This document shows, piece after piece, positions 11,828-23,722 of a stretch of 64,000 bases of DNA. The DNA is from Podocnemis expansa (Eukaryota > Chordata > Testudines > Podocnemididae), in contig ML682119.1 of assembly GCA_007922195.1 (NCBI GenBank), forward strand, positions 365,943-429,942. The letters are read 5' to 3'. Every line of letters begins with the position of its first letter. Positions within the stretch are counted from its first letter, which is position 1. Position numbers and translations under genes: made by a program. Under the pieces are notes generated by a model that saw nothing but the letters and a program-made list of their open reading frames with translations, searched no databases and was not told the origin of the DNA.

Positions 11828-12584
11828 AGGCCTGCGACCCCCTGCTGGCTTGGGTTGAGTGAGCTGCGTGTGGGACCGCGGCGACCCCCCGGCTCCCCAC
11901 CCCGCTTCGCTCTCCGGTATGGGGCTGGGCCGCTGTGTGCGCGGGGGAGGGGTGGCTGTGGTGGGGGATGGGCCTGGGGAGGGGGCTGCAGGGGGGTGGC
12001 TGGGGCACGGCGGGGGGGGGTTGTGGGGCGGGCAATGGGGCACTCATAGGGCAGCTGACTAATTCTAACTCTTTTCCCTTCAGTCTCCCGTGCTGACCCC
12101 TGGGGGTTTCTGCCCCTTCTCTAGGAGGACGCAGCGCTGGGGGTGTGTGAAGAAATGCCCCCTGCCCTTGGCTTCGGCTGCCGTCTCCTTGGCCCGTCCC
12201 GCAGGCTGCATTTCTGGGCGGGAAACGTGGCCCGCTTCCAGCCCCTGCCTGGCCAAGGGCGCAGCTGGCGGGTGCAGCCAAACGCAAGCTCCCCGGCTTG
12301 CCTACAGGGCAGGGCTGGCTCAGGGTTCAAAGCTTAGCTTCCTGCGGGTTGCTAGCGGGGCTGATAGGCTGCTGGGTCCTGTGCCAAGGCGCCTGCACAC
12401 GCTACCTCGTGGTGCCCAAGCTGGGTTGTCCGAGGGGCCCAGGTTACCAGCATGTGTCTGGCCCCTTTCTGCCAGGTATACGCATTACCCCCACCCCTGT
12501 GATTTGCTGTTGCAGTATGACCTGATCCCATGTCTTGCACTCCCCTGCATTTATTTTCATCCCATTCTGTAAGTTCCCCCTCTT

Positions 12585-12716
12585 CAAAGCGTCTGATGAA
12601 GTGGGATTTTCTCCCACGAAAGCTCATGCAGTAAACAAATCTGTTAGTCTTTAAGTACCACGGGACTCCTTGCTTTTTTTGCTTTGCTAGACTAACACGG
12701 CTGCCGCTTTGGAACA
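12585..12716 (-). repeat. interspersed repeat, single arm of the fold-back family
   Basis: In reverse orientation: 'cttcaaagcgtctgatgaag', 'ttctcccacgaaagctcatg', 'ctgttagtctttaagtacca', 'ctttgctagactaacacgg' and 'tttggaac'. This copy has one arm plus the central part and lies about 150 bp upstream of the gene B coding start. Confidence 0.8.
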
Positions 12717-12863
12717 CCCCTGTGGGGTATATGTTACCAACACAGTCTCTTTTGTCCCCCCACAGGTGTGCGAGTCACTTGCACAGACTGTCTTATCCTC
12801 ACTGGGTGTAAGCTGTTCTGTGCGGTGCCATCTGCTGAGTGATTCCACCCCCTCCCCAGTGTG

Positions 12864-15800
12864 ATGCGTCGGGACCGGCCTCCGGAACGTGCAGCCAGCT
12901 GGCCAGCTGACCATGTTATGGTTCTCATCTCCTACTGGGCAGAAGCAGCTGCTGTTCATGATCTGGGCTCTCATGGCAGGAATAGGGTGGTCTATGATGG
13001 TATCTCCCAGCGTCTGTCCAAGCTAGGCATCTACCGCACTGGAGACCAGTGCCGGGAGAAAATGAAAGCTCTGAAGGTGGCCTATCGGAAGGCCAAGGAG
13101 AACAATGTAGCCGGGAGGCCACCCATGCGCTGCCCCTTCTATGATGAGATGGACCAGATCATGCAGCGTTGCATGAACACCCGTTCCAGCCTCCTGGCAG
13201 ATGGTGGTGAGAGCTCTGGTGCTGCAGACCGGCAGGACGGTACAGTTGCTTCAGAGAACTGGATAGCACCAGCCTCAGTTTCCGACCATTGGGGGACCCA
13301 GGCTTCTGAGAGCTGGGGATGTAATGAGCTGAGCTATGTGCTTCCCGAGGCACAGGACCCACTTGGCGACGTGCAGGCTGTGCAGGTGCAGGTTAAAGAG
13401 GAGGAGGCATCTGCAGACGAGCTGCCACCCCAGCCTGGTAAGCCCCTGTTTTTGGTGAACGGTCGCGGGGTGTGGGGAATCAGCAGAGTTCTTTCTGCGC
13501 TTCCATGGGAGTGCAGGGTCTCTGTGTGGGATTAGGGCCTGTTGCTTGAGGAAGTTCTTGTTTTTCTGGCGAACCTGCATGGGGTGGTTAGTATTGATAC
13601 AGCAGGGGTAGTGCCAGGTCAGGTGAGCCACGGCCCTCACTGTGAACTGTTCTTCTCATCAGATCCTTCTCCGTCAGCATCAGCGGAGCCTCAGCCAGCC
13701 TCCCGGAAGCTGGTCTCGGCACTGGACCGGCTCGTACACCTCCGGGCCAAGAAGCGGAAGGTGCGGGAGGATGGGCCGCTGGAGACGCCACGAGGCCCCA
13801 GCCAGAAACATGGGCGCAGCCAGCTGGAGCTCAAGCGGGCACGGCGAACGGGTGCCTTGCGGACAGAGGAGAAGCTGAGCCTGGCTGAGTTCATCGAGCA
13901 TGACCGGGAAATGCGACGTGAGGACCGAGAGTTCCAGGCCCAGCTCCTGGAGAAGCTCTTTCAGAAGCAGCTGGAGATGGTGGAGGCCCTGATGCAGCCC
14001 CCGCCCAGCCTGCAGGACCCGGAACCAGTGGCGCGGGAGGGAGCTGGAGCTGGGCTCCAGTTCCAAGCTCTTCTGGAGCAGGCGGTGCGAACGCAGGCCA
14101 AAGGGCAGGAGGCTGAGGTGGCTGGCCCTGCCCCCACGGGGGGCCTGGAGCGAGCTGGGAAAGCACCCCCAGCCGTGCAGTACTGGACAGCAGACGAAAT
14201 CCTGCGCTGGCTGGTGCCACAGCAGCCGCTGAATGGGCAGCAGCCTTGTGGGGAACGATGTCGGGAGGGGCTGGCAGGCTCCCAGGCTCTCCTAACGTCA
14301 GGTCCCCTGGCCTCACGGGGAGATGGAGAAGGGAGGGACGCTGAACCTGATCTCACTTCCTCCAGACAAGTGACTGACACCTGCCATGGGCCTAGAGGGC
14401 TGAGGGGATCCCGAATCTTGCCCCCACTCAGCAGGGAACCTCAACAGGCCCCGGCCCTTGAGGCTGAAGACAGTGCAAAGATGAAGGGTGCTACCCTGCG
14501 CTGCTGTGACACAGAGGTGCAACGCCAGCGTTTCAGGGGTTTCCGATACCAGGATGCTGAGGGGCCCCGGGCAGTATACAGTTGCTTGCAGGAACTTTCT
14601 CAACACTGGCTTCAGCCAGAGATGCATACCAAAGAGCAGATGCTGGAACTGCTCGTTCTAGAGCAGTTCCTGAGTCTCCTGCCTGAGGAAATGCAGAGCT
14701 GGGTGCGGGAGCATGGTCCAGAGAATGGGCAGAAGGCTGTGGCCCTGGCAGAGGATTTCCAGTTTGTCCAGCAGGAGCCTGGATGGCGGTCCCAGGTGAG
14801 CGTGCAGGCTCCTGTGTGTTACCTGGCTCTGCCCTGTGAAAGCAGAGTGGCTCAAAGGATGATAGCACCAGGAGGAACTCTTGCTCTGTGTCCAGTCCAT
14901 GGCGCAAGGGACATTGTGTGGCCCGTTGTAGCCAGCTCTGTGCTGCGGCCTGGGCTGTGCCATGGATGATGCTAGGACCAGTACTGTGAGCACTGAGCAA
15001 TGACTTTTTTTTTTCCCCCCCATTAGGTGCTGGTGCCAGCCCAGGAAAGGGCCAAGGAGGTCAGTGATGCGCCACGGGCCTTGCTAGTCAGGCCACCCAG
15101 GGCACCCCAGAGGGCTGGCAGACAGGAGAACGGCTGGAGCAGCAACTTGTTGGGTGAGGCCTCCTTCCCTGGATATCAGATCCGATTGTCTCTGAAGTGG
15201 TGGGTTTAAACCAGCTCATGACTAGAATCTGGGGCTTCATCTGGGTTAGGCTCTGGGGAGAATATCAGGATATACCCTGAGTTATTCTCCATGAGCTGGG
15301 TGATTCTCCAGAACGCCCAAAGTGTCCCTTTGTCCTGGGACAGCCTGCAGTGCTTGTTGCTGAGCTGTAGCAGACCACCATGGAATGTAAACAGGGCCTT
15401 GGGGTCCCCCCAACGTGGTGGTCTGCAGGCAGGCTGGGCTGGGGGTGCCCTGTGGCCAGAGCCCACTCTCCATGACTCCCGCACCCAGCTCTAGTCCAGT
15501 TGGTCTGACCGTGGCCAGGGGTGGGGCTGGCTAGTGCATGGTGTGGTCTCCAGTGCAGCCCCACAGAGCCACAGGCCTTGGATTGCTACACCATGTGCAG
15601 CTTGCCTTGCACCGGGTGTAGACCAGCCATTCCAAGTGTGTAGGGAAGCATGGGGCCCAGTCTCTGACTCCAGGGCCTTCCTGCCCCTGCCCTCCCGCCA
15701 GCACGGGCAGTGCAGGGGCCCTCCCAGCTTCCCCACCCCCCCCAAACCCTGCTGATGCTGAGTGGGGAGTGAGATGGATCATGCATGGACTATAGGGGTT

Positions 15801-18653
15801 GGAACCTGGGGTCCCCCCTTAGGCCTGGGCCCAGGGCTTCATCCCATATAGTCTCTGTGAGGATTCAGCACTGGTGGGGAGCTTGGTGTTTGTGGACCCT
15901 TTGTCCCGAGATGCTGAAGCAAGCTGTCGCCTTCTCTCATCAACATGGGGGGAATGTCCAAGTGCCTCCTTGCTGTGGCATTGGTGCACTGAGTGAGGGT
16001 TCCTGTGTTGACCTTCCCATGAGGTGAGCTCCTGCTCTCGTTCCCATTACAGAATTAAGACCGGAGACCCTCTTTGACTGGCCCTAGGTCCCAGGGAGTT
16101 TGGGTGTAGCCAGAATCAACTTGGCTTTCCAGTGTCCAGCTCAGCCTCTTTCCCCAGACTGGGGTTTGGCTCTCTCAAGCAGTAACTCCTAGTGATTTAT
16201 TTCCCCAGGTGCCATGCCATGTGCCCTGCTGGAGCAGCGACTGAGCCTAGGGGTGACTGAGCCAGCTGCATCCCAGCCTTGGGGAGACAGACCAGGCTCC
16301 ATGCAGGCACAGCAAGTGGAGAATGGCTCAGAACCACTGCGGAGTGCTGGGGACCCACAGGAAGCAGAGAAGAACGCCAACCCTACGCCATGTCCAGCAA
16401 CTGGAAAGGCAACTGAGCTTGGTGTTGTTGGCTTACATGTGCACTTAAGGATGGACAGTGTGACACAGTACAGAGCTACCACAGAAGGGGCCAGCAACAT
16501 CTCAGAGGCTCAGAATGAGGCTACACAGCTGCCTGTGCCCCACACCCCATGTGAGCAGCAGTTGCCCACTGTCCTGATGGTGCCAGAGCGCACTGGCTCT
16601 AAGGGTAACAGGGGTTGCAGAACCCAGCGCAGGAGTGTCAGCCACATGTCCCCAGAGCTAGATGGCCCCTCACTTGGGGATGCCGTGGAGACATCCCTGG
16701 ACTCCCCATGGGATGGAGAGGGCAATGCAGACCAAGCACCAGAGGGTGGTGTGACCTGCCCAGGGGCACGGCCCCGCTGCCTGGGCTGCACAGTGCTGCG
16801 GGCCGAGCTGGATGCTGTGCGGGAGGAGCTGAGAATCACCCAAGGTAGGCTGAGGGGAGTCATAGTGGTGGGGTGGGCTCTTTATGCTCAGTCTGAGAGC
16901 CAGATGCTGCCAACAGGCTGTGGCCTGATTGCTGCTCCTGTGCGGAGCTCCTTGGGCCATGGGAGGGAATGGGCAGCACCTCTGGAGTCTGGGCCCATGC
17001 TGGGACTGTGACCCTGGGTTGAATTGAGCCCCACACCTCTGTGCCAAAGACTAGGTCCTGGGTCCCTGAAATGTTAGACACCATAAAAATGTACGATTGC
17101 TGCTGTTACCCCAGTGACTGGGTGGGGGAGGGCCTAGTTCCTGTCAGTAGTAGGTTGTTATACCAGTCCTGAGAAGAACTTTATTGGTTCCCATCAGCAG
17201 ATAGTAGTAGTGGGTCATAATCCCAGGTGCTGGGTAGGGCTGGTTGCAGGGTTGGGTGCTGTTCCCGGTTGTGAGCTATGATTCTTGCAGCATGTTTGTT
17301 GTGCAGCTTCTACCCTGTATGGACTGAGTGGTGCCAGCCTGCAGGGTCTGGCTGAGGCACTGGGCACCATCTCACGTATCCTGAATGAGAGGAGGCCATC
17401 AACAACGAAACCACCATGGGGAGTATCCGAGAGCCCCGGCATGGCTGTGTCCCGCCAGACACATGTAAGTGGTTGGCTGGACGAACAACTGCCCCAGTGC
17501 CCTACCTGTCCTGCTTGGCAGCATTGTGCTGGGCAGGAGGCTACCAGGGATTGAATGTGAAAGTTCTCCGTGTCTACCCCTATTGGCTTCCTGCCTGTCA
17601 CAGCTGTGTCAGTTCCTTGCTCTACCTCTCTGCACAGTGCCTGGCTCATCCTGTGCCATCCTTCTCTGGCTGCTTGTGACATCCATGTGGTGCTTGGGCC
17701 TGGCCATCCTCCGGCAGAAGGATGGGTGACAGATGGCTCAGAGCCCCCCATGCATTCCTTCCCCTTCATCTGTGCTAATCCATCCCCCCTCACTTCTAGC
17801 TGCTCGTCCTGCTGCTGGCAGGCTCCTTCTGTGCTGGGAGGGGCTGGGTTAATCTTCTAGTGACTCACCCATTCTGACCTCTGGTATGACCTGGCTGGAG
17901 AAAGCCCATGGGACTCCTGCCACGGCCCTCCCCAGCTCTCAGCAGAGATGCAGGTTTCTTTTCAGGATGAGGTGGTGATGGGCTCAGGCCTTGGTCCTTG
18001 GGTGCTGAGCCCTGTCCTCTCCATGGGGTCCTCTAAGCTGTATTTTGGGCTGGGCTTGGACAGAAGGCTGCTACTGTGAATAGGGATGTCCCATGGCTTG
18101 GGGGCTGGTTGTAGGTCAGGAGGGTACCGGGGTCCGACTCTGCCTCCAAGGGGCACATACTTGTTCAGGCCCCCACATCTCTTCTCTGTCTGGGCAGGGT
18201 CCTGCCAAGTCAGGGAGTTGGAGGAATTTCTTGTGTCCCCGCAGTGTGTGTTGACTTCCCTGGGGCCCTTCCTGCAGTCCCCTGGGATGAATGCTGCTCT
18301 CCTCTCAATGCAGAGCTCTGTAGTGGGCCAGCCATGTCAAGGTACCTCTTCTGTCTGCCGCAGAGGCTCCTGACTGGTGGTACAGGCAGGTGGAGGGTCG
18401 GTCAGGGTTCGATCTGCTTGACAGCATCCTCCATTGTGTCCTTTCAGGGAAGAGTTGGTGCTCTTCTCCCTTCCTCTCCACACTACCCACCCCACCCCAG
18501 CCCAAGATGCAGTCAATGAGAAGTAGATGCAGGGCTCTGAATATGATAACTGGGGACGCATTCATTGCCTGACCCCAGTGCCCACTGTGTGGGGTGATGG
18601 ACTGAGCCGGACGGCTCTTGTTTTCACTCTGCCCCTCCCTGCAGCTCTCCTGA
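12864..18653 (+). CDS. Myb/SANT-like and SCAN domain protein (gene B)
   Basis: Predicted 878-residue paralogue of gene A. Exons: 12864-13437, 13663-14795, 15027-15153, 16209-16844, 17307-17464, 18645-18653, all GT-AG with matching phases. Residues about 9-100 form the Myb/SANT-like DNA-binding domain, including [21 protein letters not shown] shorter run of Trp-containing repeats and a VKEE motif follow. Exon two holds the KKRK nuclear signal, a charged helix near residues 263-301 and the SCAN domain at about 473-558. Exons four and five encode [19 protein letters not shown] and an [15 protein letters not shown] helix, probably a coiled coil. The predicted last exon adds only Leu-Ser before TGA, as in gene A. 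No zinc fingers follow. SCAN suggests dimerisation with gene A or other SCAN proteins. ZSCAN20 and ZSCAN29 combine the same modules in the opposite order and with fingers. Confidence 0.85.
13663..14795 (+). CDS. SCAN-domain exon of gene B
   Basis: An open 1,133-base exon aligning along its whole length with 6,278-5,152 of gene A. The SCAN domain is complete ([16 protein letters not shown], then [20 protein letters not shown], then [14 protein letters not shown]). One visible change from other copies is a His in place of Arg in the MHTKEQ element. Entry is phase 1 and exit phase 0. Confidence 0.9.
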
Positions 18654-19019
18654 AGCCCAAGTGCCCATCAAGCGGCTGGCTGTGGCCCACTGCGGAGGAG
18701 TCCACGTGATGCTCAGCGGCAGCATTGGCAGCACCAAGCAGAAGGTGACGATCTTGCGCTCAGTCCTTCAGGCCCCGCTCTGCCCTGGAGCCACTGGCAT
18801 TGAGCCCCCCACTCACAGCAGTGCCCGCAGCAGTGAGGTCTTGGACAGGACCTGAGGGCTGCTGAGGGTGCAAGGAGCTGGATCTGGCAGGGCCTGCGCT
18901 GAGCCAGAGTAGCTGGCTTCCTATCACTGGACTTTCCAAGGAGCAGTTCCTTCTCCAGTAGCTTTTGATACAACGTCCCCGAACCCTCTATTTTTCCCTT
19001 TGTTTCTCAGGTTGGTCTC

Positions 19020-19025
19020 AATAAA
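19020..19025 (+). terminator. polyadenylation signal of gene B
   Basis: AATAAA about 370 bases after the predicted stop, in the same sequence context as the gene A signal. Sequence similarity with the gene A 3' end is retained through the signal and lost shortly after, which supports cleavage near 19,040. Confidence 0.8.
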
Positions 19026-19045
19026 GCAATGCGCAGAGCTCTGGG

Positions 19046-19540
19046 CCCAGTGTGTGCACAGCATGGCAGAGAGCTCATGGGTCTGTGCCAGCTGCAGCTG
19101 TTGCTCTGGAACAGACTGTTTAGCTGTATCTCTGTTGGCCAAGCAGCAGCCTGAGTTCTCAGTGGAAGCTGCTGGTTTCTGCTTACAGTCTGACCCTTAT
19201 CTTCGCTCTGCTGTGAACATGGTGGCTGTCTCTGTGATGTGATGGAGAACATCTCCTGCAGAGCAGGTGGGGTGAAGCATGCAACCTACCTCCCAGCAGT
19301 ACAGGGCATTTGGAACAGTGCTGCTTTGACCCTTAGCAAGATCCACACCAGCCTGATCTTCATTCCACTGGATCCACCTTCCTGGGAGCTGGGCAGGGAG
19401 ACAGCTGGTCCACAGGCTTTGTTGGTGCCTAGTGCCCTCATAGCAGACCCTTCTCCAGCCAGAGGAACCTAATGCTTTTCTGTCTCTTGCCAACCCCAGG
19501 AGGCAGGGGTAAGGATTACAGTGAGGGGAGAGAACAGGTT
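19046..19540. other. spacer between gene B and the LTR element, nothing recognised
   Basis: No exon, RNA gene or repeat is recognised. Short open frames have no identifiable similarity. Confidence 0.5.
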
Positions 19541-20536
19541 TGTGATGCTTGCCTCAGGGACCCCATAACCATGAGCCCCTGTATTTCTCCTCTGCCTCAG
19601 CAAGAGAGCTTTGCTGGAGCTTCAGGTACATGGCAGCTCCTTGCCATCCTGGTCTGTCTGCCTCACCTGCAGATGCCTTGAGATCAGGCATCCCTCAGTG
19701 CACCTGCCTCACATGTCTTTGCAGTGTCCAGGCCCTCTCACTGGTCACTCCCTCCAAAGAAACACTGCCCACACATATTTGTTAAATCAAATCATAGGGC
19801 TGGAAGGGACCTCGTGAGAGCATCGAGTCCAACCCCCTGGGAATTGAACCCAGGACCTTCTGCATGTTAAGCAGAGAGCTCAGTTAAGGTCCCACACTTC
19901 AATGCACATCACTGAGATAGTTTTGTAAAAAAAAAATCTGTTTAACACAGATTGAAGGGGTACCAGACAGGCATGAAAGTGAGAAAAGGGTTACAAACAG
20001 AATAAAAATATACTTTCTAGTGCCTAAAACTTAATTCTAGCAAGCCTGATCTTTGCCTAAAATAGTTCCTGGCTCCTATCAGTGGCTGCCCTTCAGACCC
20101 AGAAGATCCATCATTCACATTCCCAGGTCATGCTGTCCCTATGTCTCCTAAGTGATCGACGGCAGAAAGGTTTTCTCTCTTACTTGTCACAGTTCAGTGA
20201 ACATTTGCAATGTTTTCCTTTGGTGTGGGGGCCTGCATAAAGATATTTTCCCCTGCTATGTCGGTAAGAGACTACTCTGTCTTCCTCCTCCGGTCAGTTT
20301 GCTTCTCCATTTGGCTTAATTGCACTGTTTCCTTGGATGCAAATATATTTCCACTGTCTCTGGTGTTACCTTGCTCAGTTTGCAGTGGAGATAGCCAAAC
20401 AGGCTCAATGACGCTTGTTTGTCTAATGCAGTCTTGTGGATCCAGCATCTCCAAAACAGATTTTAAGAACCTATTTTCAGCACCTGCACATAAACCACTT
20501 GTTATACGCAACGTGGCTGTACACCACACACTGACA
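19541..20536 (-). repeat. 3' LTR of the Gypsy-type element, with SINE insertion
   Basis: Direct repeat of 25,612-26,655. In element orientation it starts TGTCAGTGTGTGG and ends near TCACA. A SINE (about 19,788-19,885) lies inside it at a site where the other LTR has none. Confidence 0.65.
19788..19885 (-). mobile_element. tRNA-derived SINE with CR1-like tail
   Basis: In reverse orientation, a CR1-like tail ('tcatagggctggaagggacc') is joined to a tRNA-like head with B-box complement 'gggaattgaaccc' and 'ctgcatgttaagcagag'. Same structure as 26,356-26,470 and the plus-strand copies near 49.6-50.2 kb. This arrangement is known from turtle polIII/SINEs. Confidence 0.75.
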
Positions 20537-20958
20537 CTCGTCACCAGTTTTTATATGAGGCACTGGCTAAATATTCTAATGGTGGGGGCCAGTGTGCCAA
20601 TTGGCAGCCATAGTCTCTTAGTGTCACACACCTCTCCTCTTACTGTGCTGCTGAACTGGAGATTGGGGTTCAGAACCCTCATGCCTGGAGAAGGCATCCG
20701 CTGCTATGTTTTCTTTTCCTTTAATAGGCACAACTTCTTTGTCATGTACACGGAGTGGCACACTGCACTGTCACAGGTTGAAGCGGATGCCTTTGGTTCT
20801 GTGTAACCAGTTAGAAGGCCAGTTAGAACCTGGAATTCACTGTTGAGATAGGGCCTGGGAGGGTTGTTTGTGCATAAAATAACTATTTATGTGAGAGAGT
20901 CACTGATGTCACTGAACAGTTTTTGCTCAAGAAACAAAGGGGATGCTTCATTACTTAC

Positions 20959-21840
20959 TTACATTGATACTGCATTTAAACCACTAACTGATGCAGCTTT
21001 GAGTTCAAATGTCTTGTCAAAATCTGGACCAGCCAGAACAGCTTCTTCTGACAGGACTTTCTCAAAATTCTCTTGAGGAGCCTCTGTCCACACAACTATG
21101 ATTTTGGTGTCTTGTAGAAGCCTGTGATCCTGTACACAGCATTCCTCAGTCCATGCACAGATTGTCAGTAACAATTAACCAAGCCTGTGAAAGGCTGAAC
21201 CTTCTTTTTGGTGTAGAGAGCATAGGCTGGTTATCTGTAGCTTCTGCTTCTAAGGGAGCAGAGAAGAGGTGGCCGTCTTCTTCCCAATGTCCAAAATAAG
21301 GAACTGTTGCTGCTCCTATTTTACAGTTAGATGCCTTAATGTTATGTCCTGCATTTCTGAGTTTTGACAGTACATCCCCCCAGGTGGCTCTTGTGAGGGG
21401 ATGAAAAATTGCTGATATTGCTAGTTCGATGAGGTATGCACTTGCCGAATCTTATAATCTGCTTAACACATGGTCATTTGACAAGTCTCTGAGAAGTGGC
21501 CTCTGCAGCAATTTCCCTAAAAGGTCAGTTTCAAATTCACAAAGTCCCATCTTTGTAATAAAAGTAGATTTCTTCTCTTTCATCTAAAAGAAGGTGCTGC
21601 TAAACTTTAACTAGCTCACTGGTGCTTGGATATTTGGCTTTGAGCATGCCATCAGTTCTGGAGCATATGGTATCCAGCAGAAAATGTAGCAGCATTAAGT
21701 TTTCTATAATCAACACACAGTCTTACAGACATCTTTCTTAGAGACCAATGCAAAAGGAGCTTCCCAGGCATCATCAGACTTTTTAATTATCCCCACTTCC
21801 AGCATATTTTTTATCTTGGCTCAGATGAGGATCCAGCAAA
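20959..21840 (-). pseudogene. reverse transcriptase/RNase H remnant of the LTR element
   Basis: In order along the minus strand: a block ending in the conserved Tyr-Arg-Lys-Leu-Asn motif, a palm/connection block with a Lys-Cys-Lys-Ile-Gly type motif, then an APDF-like RNase H entry. They lie in different frames with stop codons between. This is non-functional. Confidence 0.7.
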
Positions 21841-22335
21841 GTCAACTCTATGGACCATCTTCAGAGTCCTCCTTGGCATGCTAGGAAATAGCTGCTTGTG
21901 GCTTTCGCAGCACAGCCAGGATCTTTGTGCTTCACAGTCCATGTGAGCCCTTTACATCTGTGTCCTCCCAAGTGATGAGTCACCCAGGGGTTCAGGTCCC
22001 AGATCAGTGAGGTCTTAGCTTCTCCTTCAGCACAGCGAGTCCTGCTCATGAAGGTTTCTCCATGGTGGTAGATTTTAAATCTAGTCACGTGCAGTGTCTG
22101 GGGGCAAATTCACAGAGGAGCTTTTTACACTGAATGTGGCTTCATCCTCCTTTTTCAAGAAGTGGGTAAAGCCCCTCCCATGAGCAATACACATTGTGCC
22201 TTTTTCCAGGAGGAGCCCTAACGCTAAATCCCGGACCCCCAGGAGCATTCATTCACATCCTGCTTAGACCAGCCTGCTTGTAAGCCTGGCTACCAGTTAG
22301 GTGAACTTGAACCACTTCTGTGATGTCCCTTAACC

Positions 22336-22522
22336 CAGTGGTTTTCCAACTTTTTTCCTTGGGACCCAGTTGGAAAAAAAAAATTATGCACATGACCCAG
22401 CAATTACACATTTGAGCAATGCACTCAAGTCTTTTGGCAGTGGCAGCAAGGGGTGCCATGACCCAGTGCTTGAGGGTCTGCAATCCAGCACTGGGTCCCA
22501 ACCCTAAGTTTGACAGCCACTG
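22336..22522. mobile_element. short hAT element inside the LTR element
   Basis: 187 bp with ends CAGTGGTTTTCCAACTT / AAGTTTGACAGCCACTG. Target duplication CCTTAACC / CCTTAACT (7 of 8). The interior resembles, in reverse, the copy at 41,942-42,126. Confidence 0.85.
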
Positions 22523-23650
22523 CCTTAACTTGTGCCTAAACCTCTGTTCATAATCACAGATTCCCCAGTCCTGGGGAGGAGCCAAGATCCCACACCTTTC
22601 TTCCCTACAGGAGATCAAATGGAGCAAATCCTGTGCATTCCTAGAGAACATCCCTGTAGGCAAAGGAAGATAGGGTAGCACGTCAGCCCAGTCATTCTCC
22701 TTCGTGTTTGCATATATTCTTGGCATTCCCTTGTGCCTGAGTCTGGGGATCGGCTCTTGTTCAGTTTAGTGCCCACTTCTATCTGTGTCTGCCCTGTAAC
22801 CCCTCTTGGTCTCCAGGAGTTGGGGTGCTTGCTCTTTGTGACTTGGCCATGCACCCAGATAACTATCACTTTCCTCTTCTGGGGTAGCATAACACCTCCA
22901 GGCAAACTGTCTGGACACTTTCACGGGCAATCAATAGCACCAGGTCCATGTCTATGCCATTTTCCCAGTGGCTGGTTGGGGGAACCTGGCCAGCCTGCTA
23001 TGCTGAGTTCTTGCCCACGTGCCCTGTATTCAGCAGCCAAGGTCCACATGATCTCAGCCTTTGCTGCTCTGTGCTAGGGTTTCTTCCTACTCTGCTTCCA
23101 TTGACTTTCTTCCTGAAGCTCTTTTGGGTGACCCCTTCCTTCAGGGCTAGGGTCCCATGTCATTTTCTCCCTCCTGGTTTTCCTCCTACGCACTTCTGTG
23201 TGCTAAGATGGTGATTGCAGTCTCTTTCTGCTGTAGCCTCTTTGGCTTCATACACATGCACCCTTCCCCAGGGGGCTTCGTCATCAGTTACCTTTATCAG
23301 TTCCTCGCTATCCTCCAGGTGTGGTCCAGCTGAGCCATTTTGACCCCTTCAGGATTCCTATCACACTGAACCATGAAATATGACTTGAGCTGACAGTAGA
23401 TGAGGGAAACCTACTTGGCTTGAAGTTAGTGATGAAGAGGGCTGTGGCATCAGCCTCTGTGTTAGATGGAACAACTGCTGCTGGATGGCATTTGGCATGA
23501 CCCACCACCAAGGACAAAGCATTTTTACCTCTGGGTTGGCCAAGGCATAGGGCCCATGCTCCTTACTGCAACCCAAAAATCTGCCTCCTCCATGGCAGGT
23601 GCAGGCTGGAGGCTTCTGCTCTTCAGGAAAGTCAGAAGGCTTGCATTCTG

Positions 23651-23722
23651 AAAAAAAAAAAACAAAACAAAACCAAGGAGTTGTGTGGCACTTTAAGACT
23701 AACAGATTTATTTTTTGCATAA
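23651..23722 (+). repeat. fragment of the fold-back repeat family
   Basis: An A-rich run, then 'ccaaggagttgtgtggcac' and 'aagactaacagatttatt'. It is truncated on both sides and lies within the LTR element. Confidence 0.7.

Larger units (their letters stand above)
10800..12050. promoter_or_regulatory. CpG island between head-to-head genes A and B, candidate bidirectional promoter
   Basis: A strongly GC-rich, CpG-rich stretch unlike the CpG-poor flanks. It lies between two divergent paralogues whose first coding exons begin at 9,015 (minus) and 12,864 (plus). Several CCAAT boxes occur in both orientations. Both first coding exons start directly at the ATG with an intron-like sequence before it, so noncoding first exons in this island are plausible. 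Promoter activity in both directions is inference. Confidence 0.7.
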
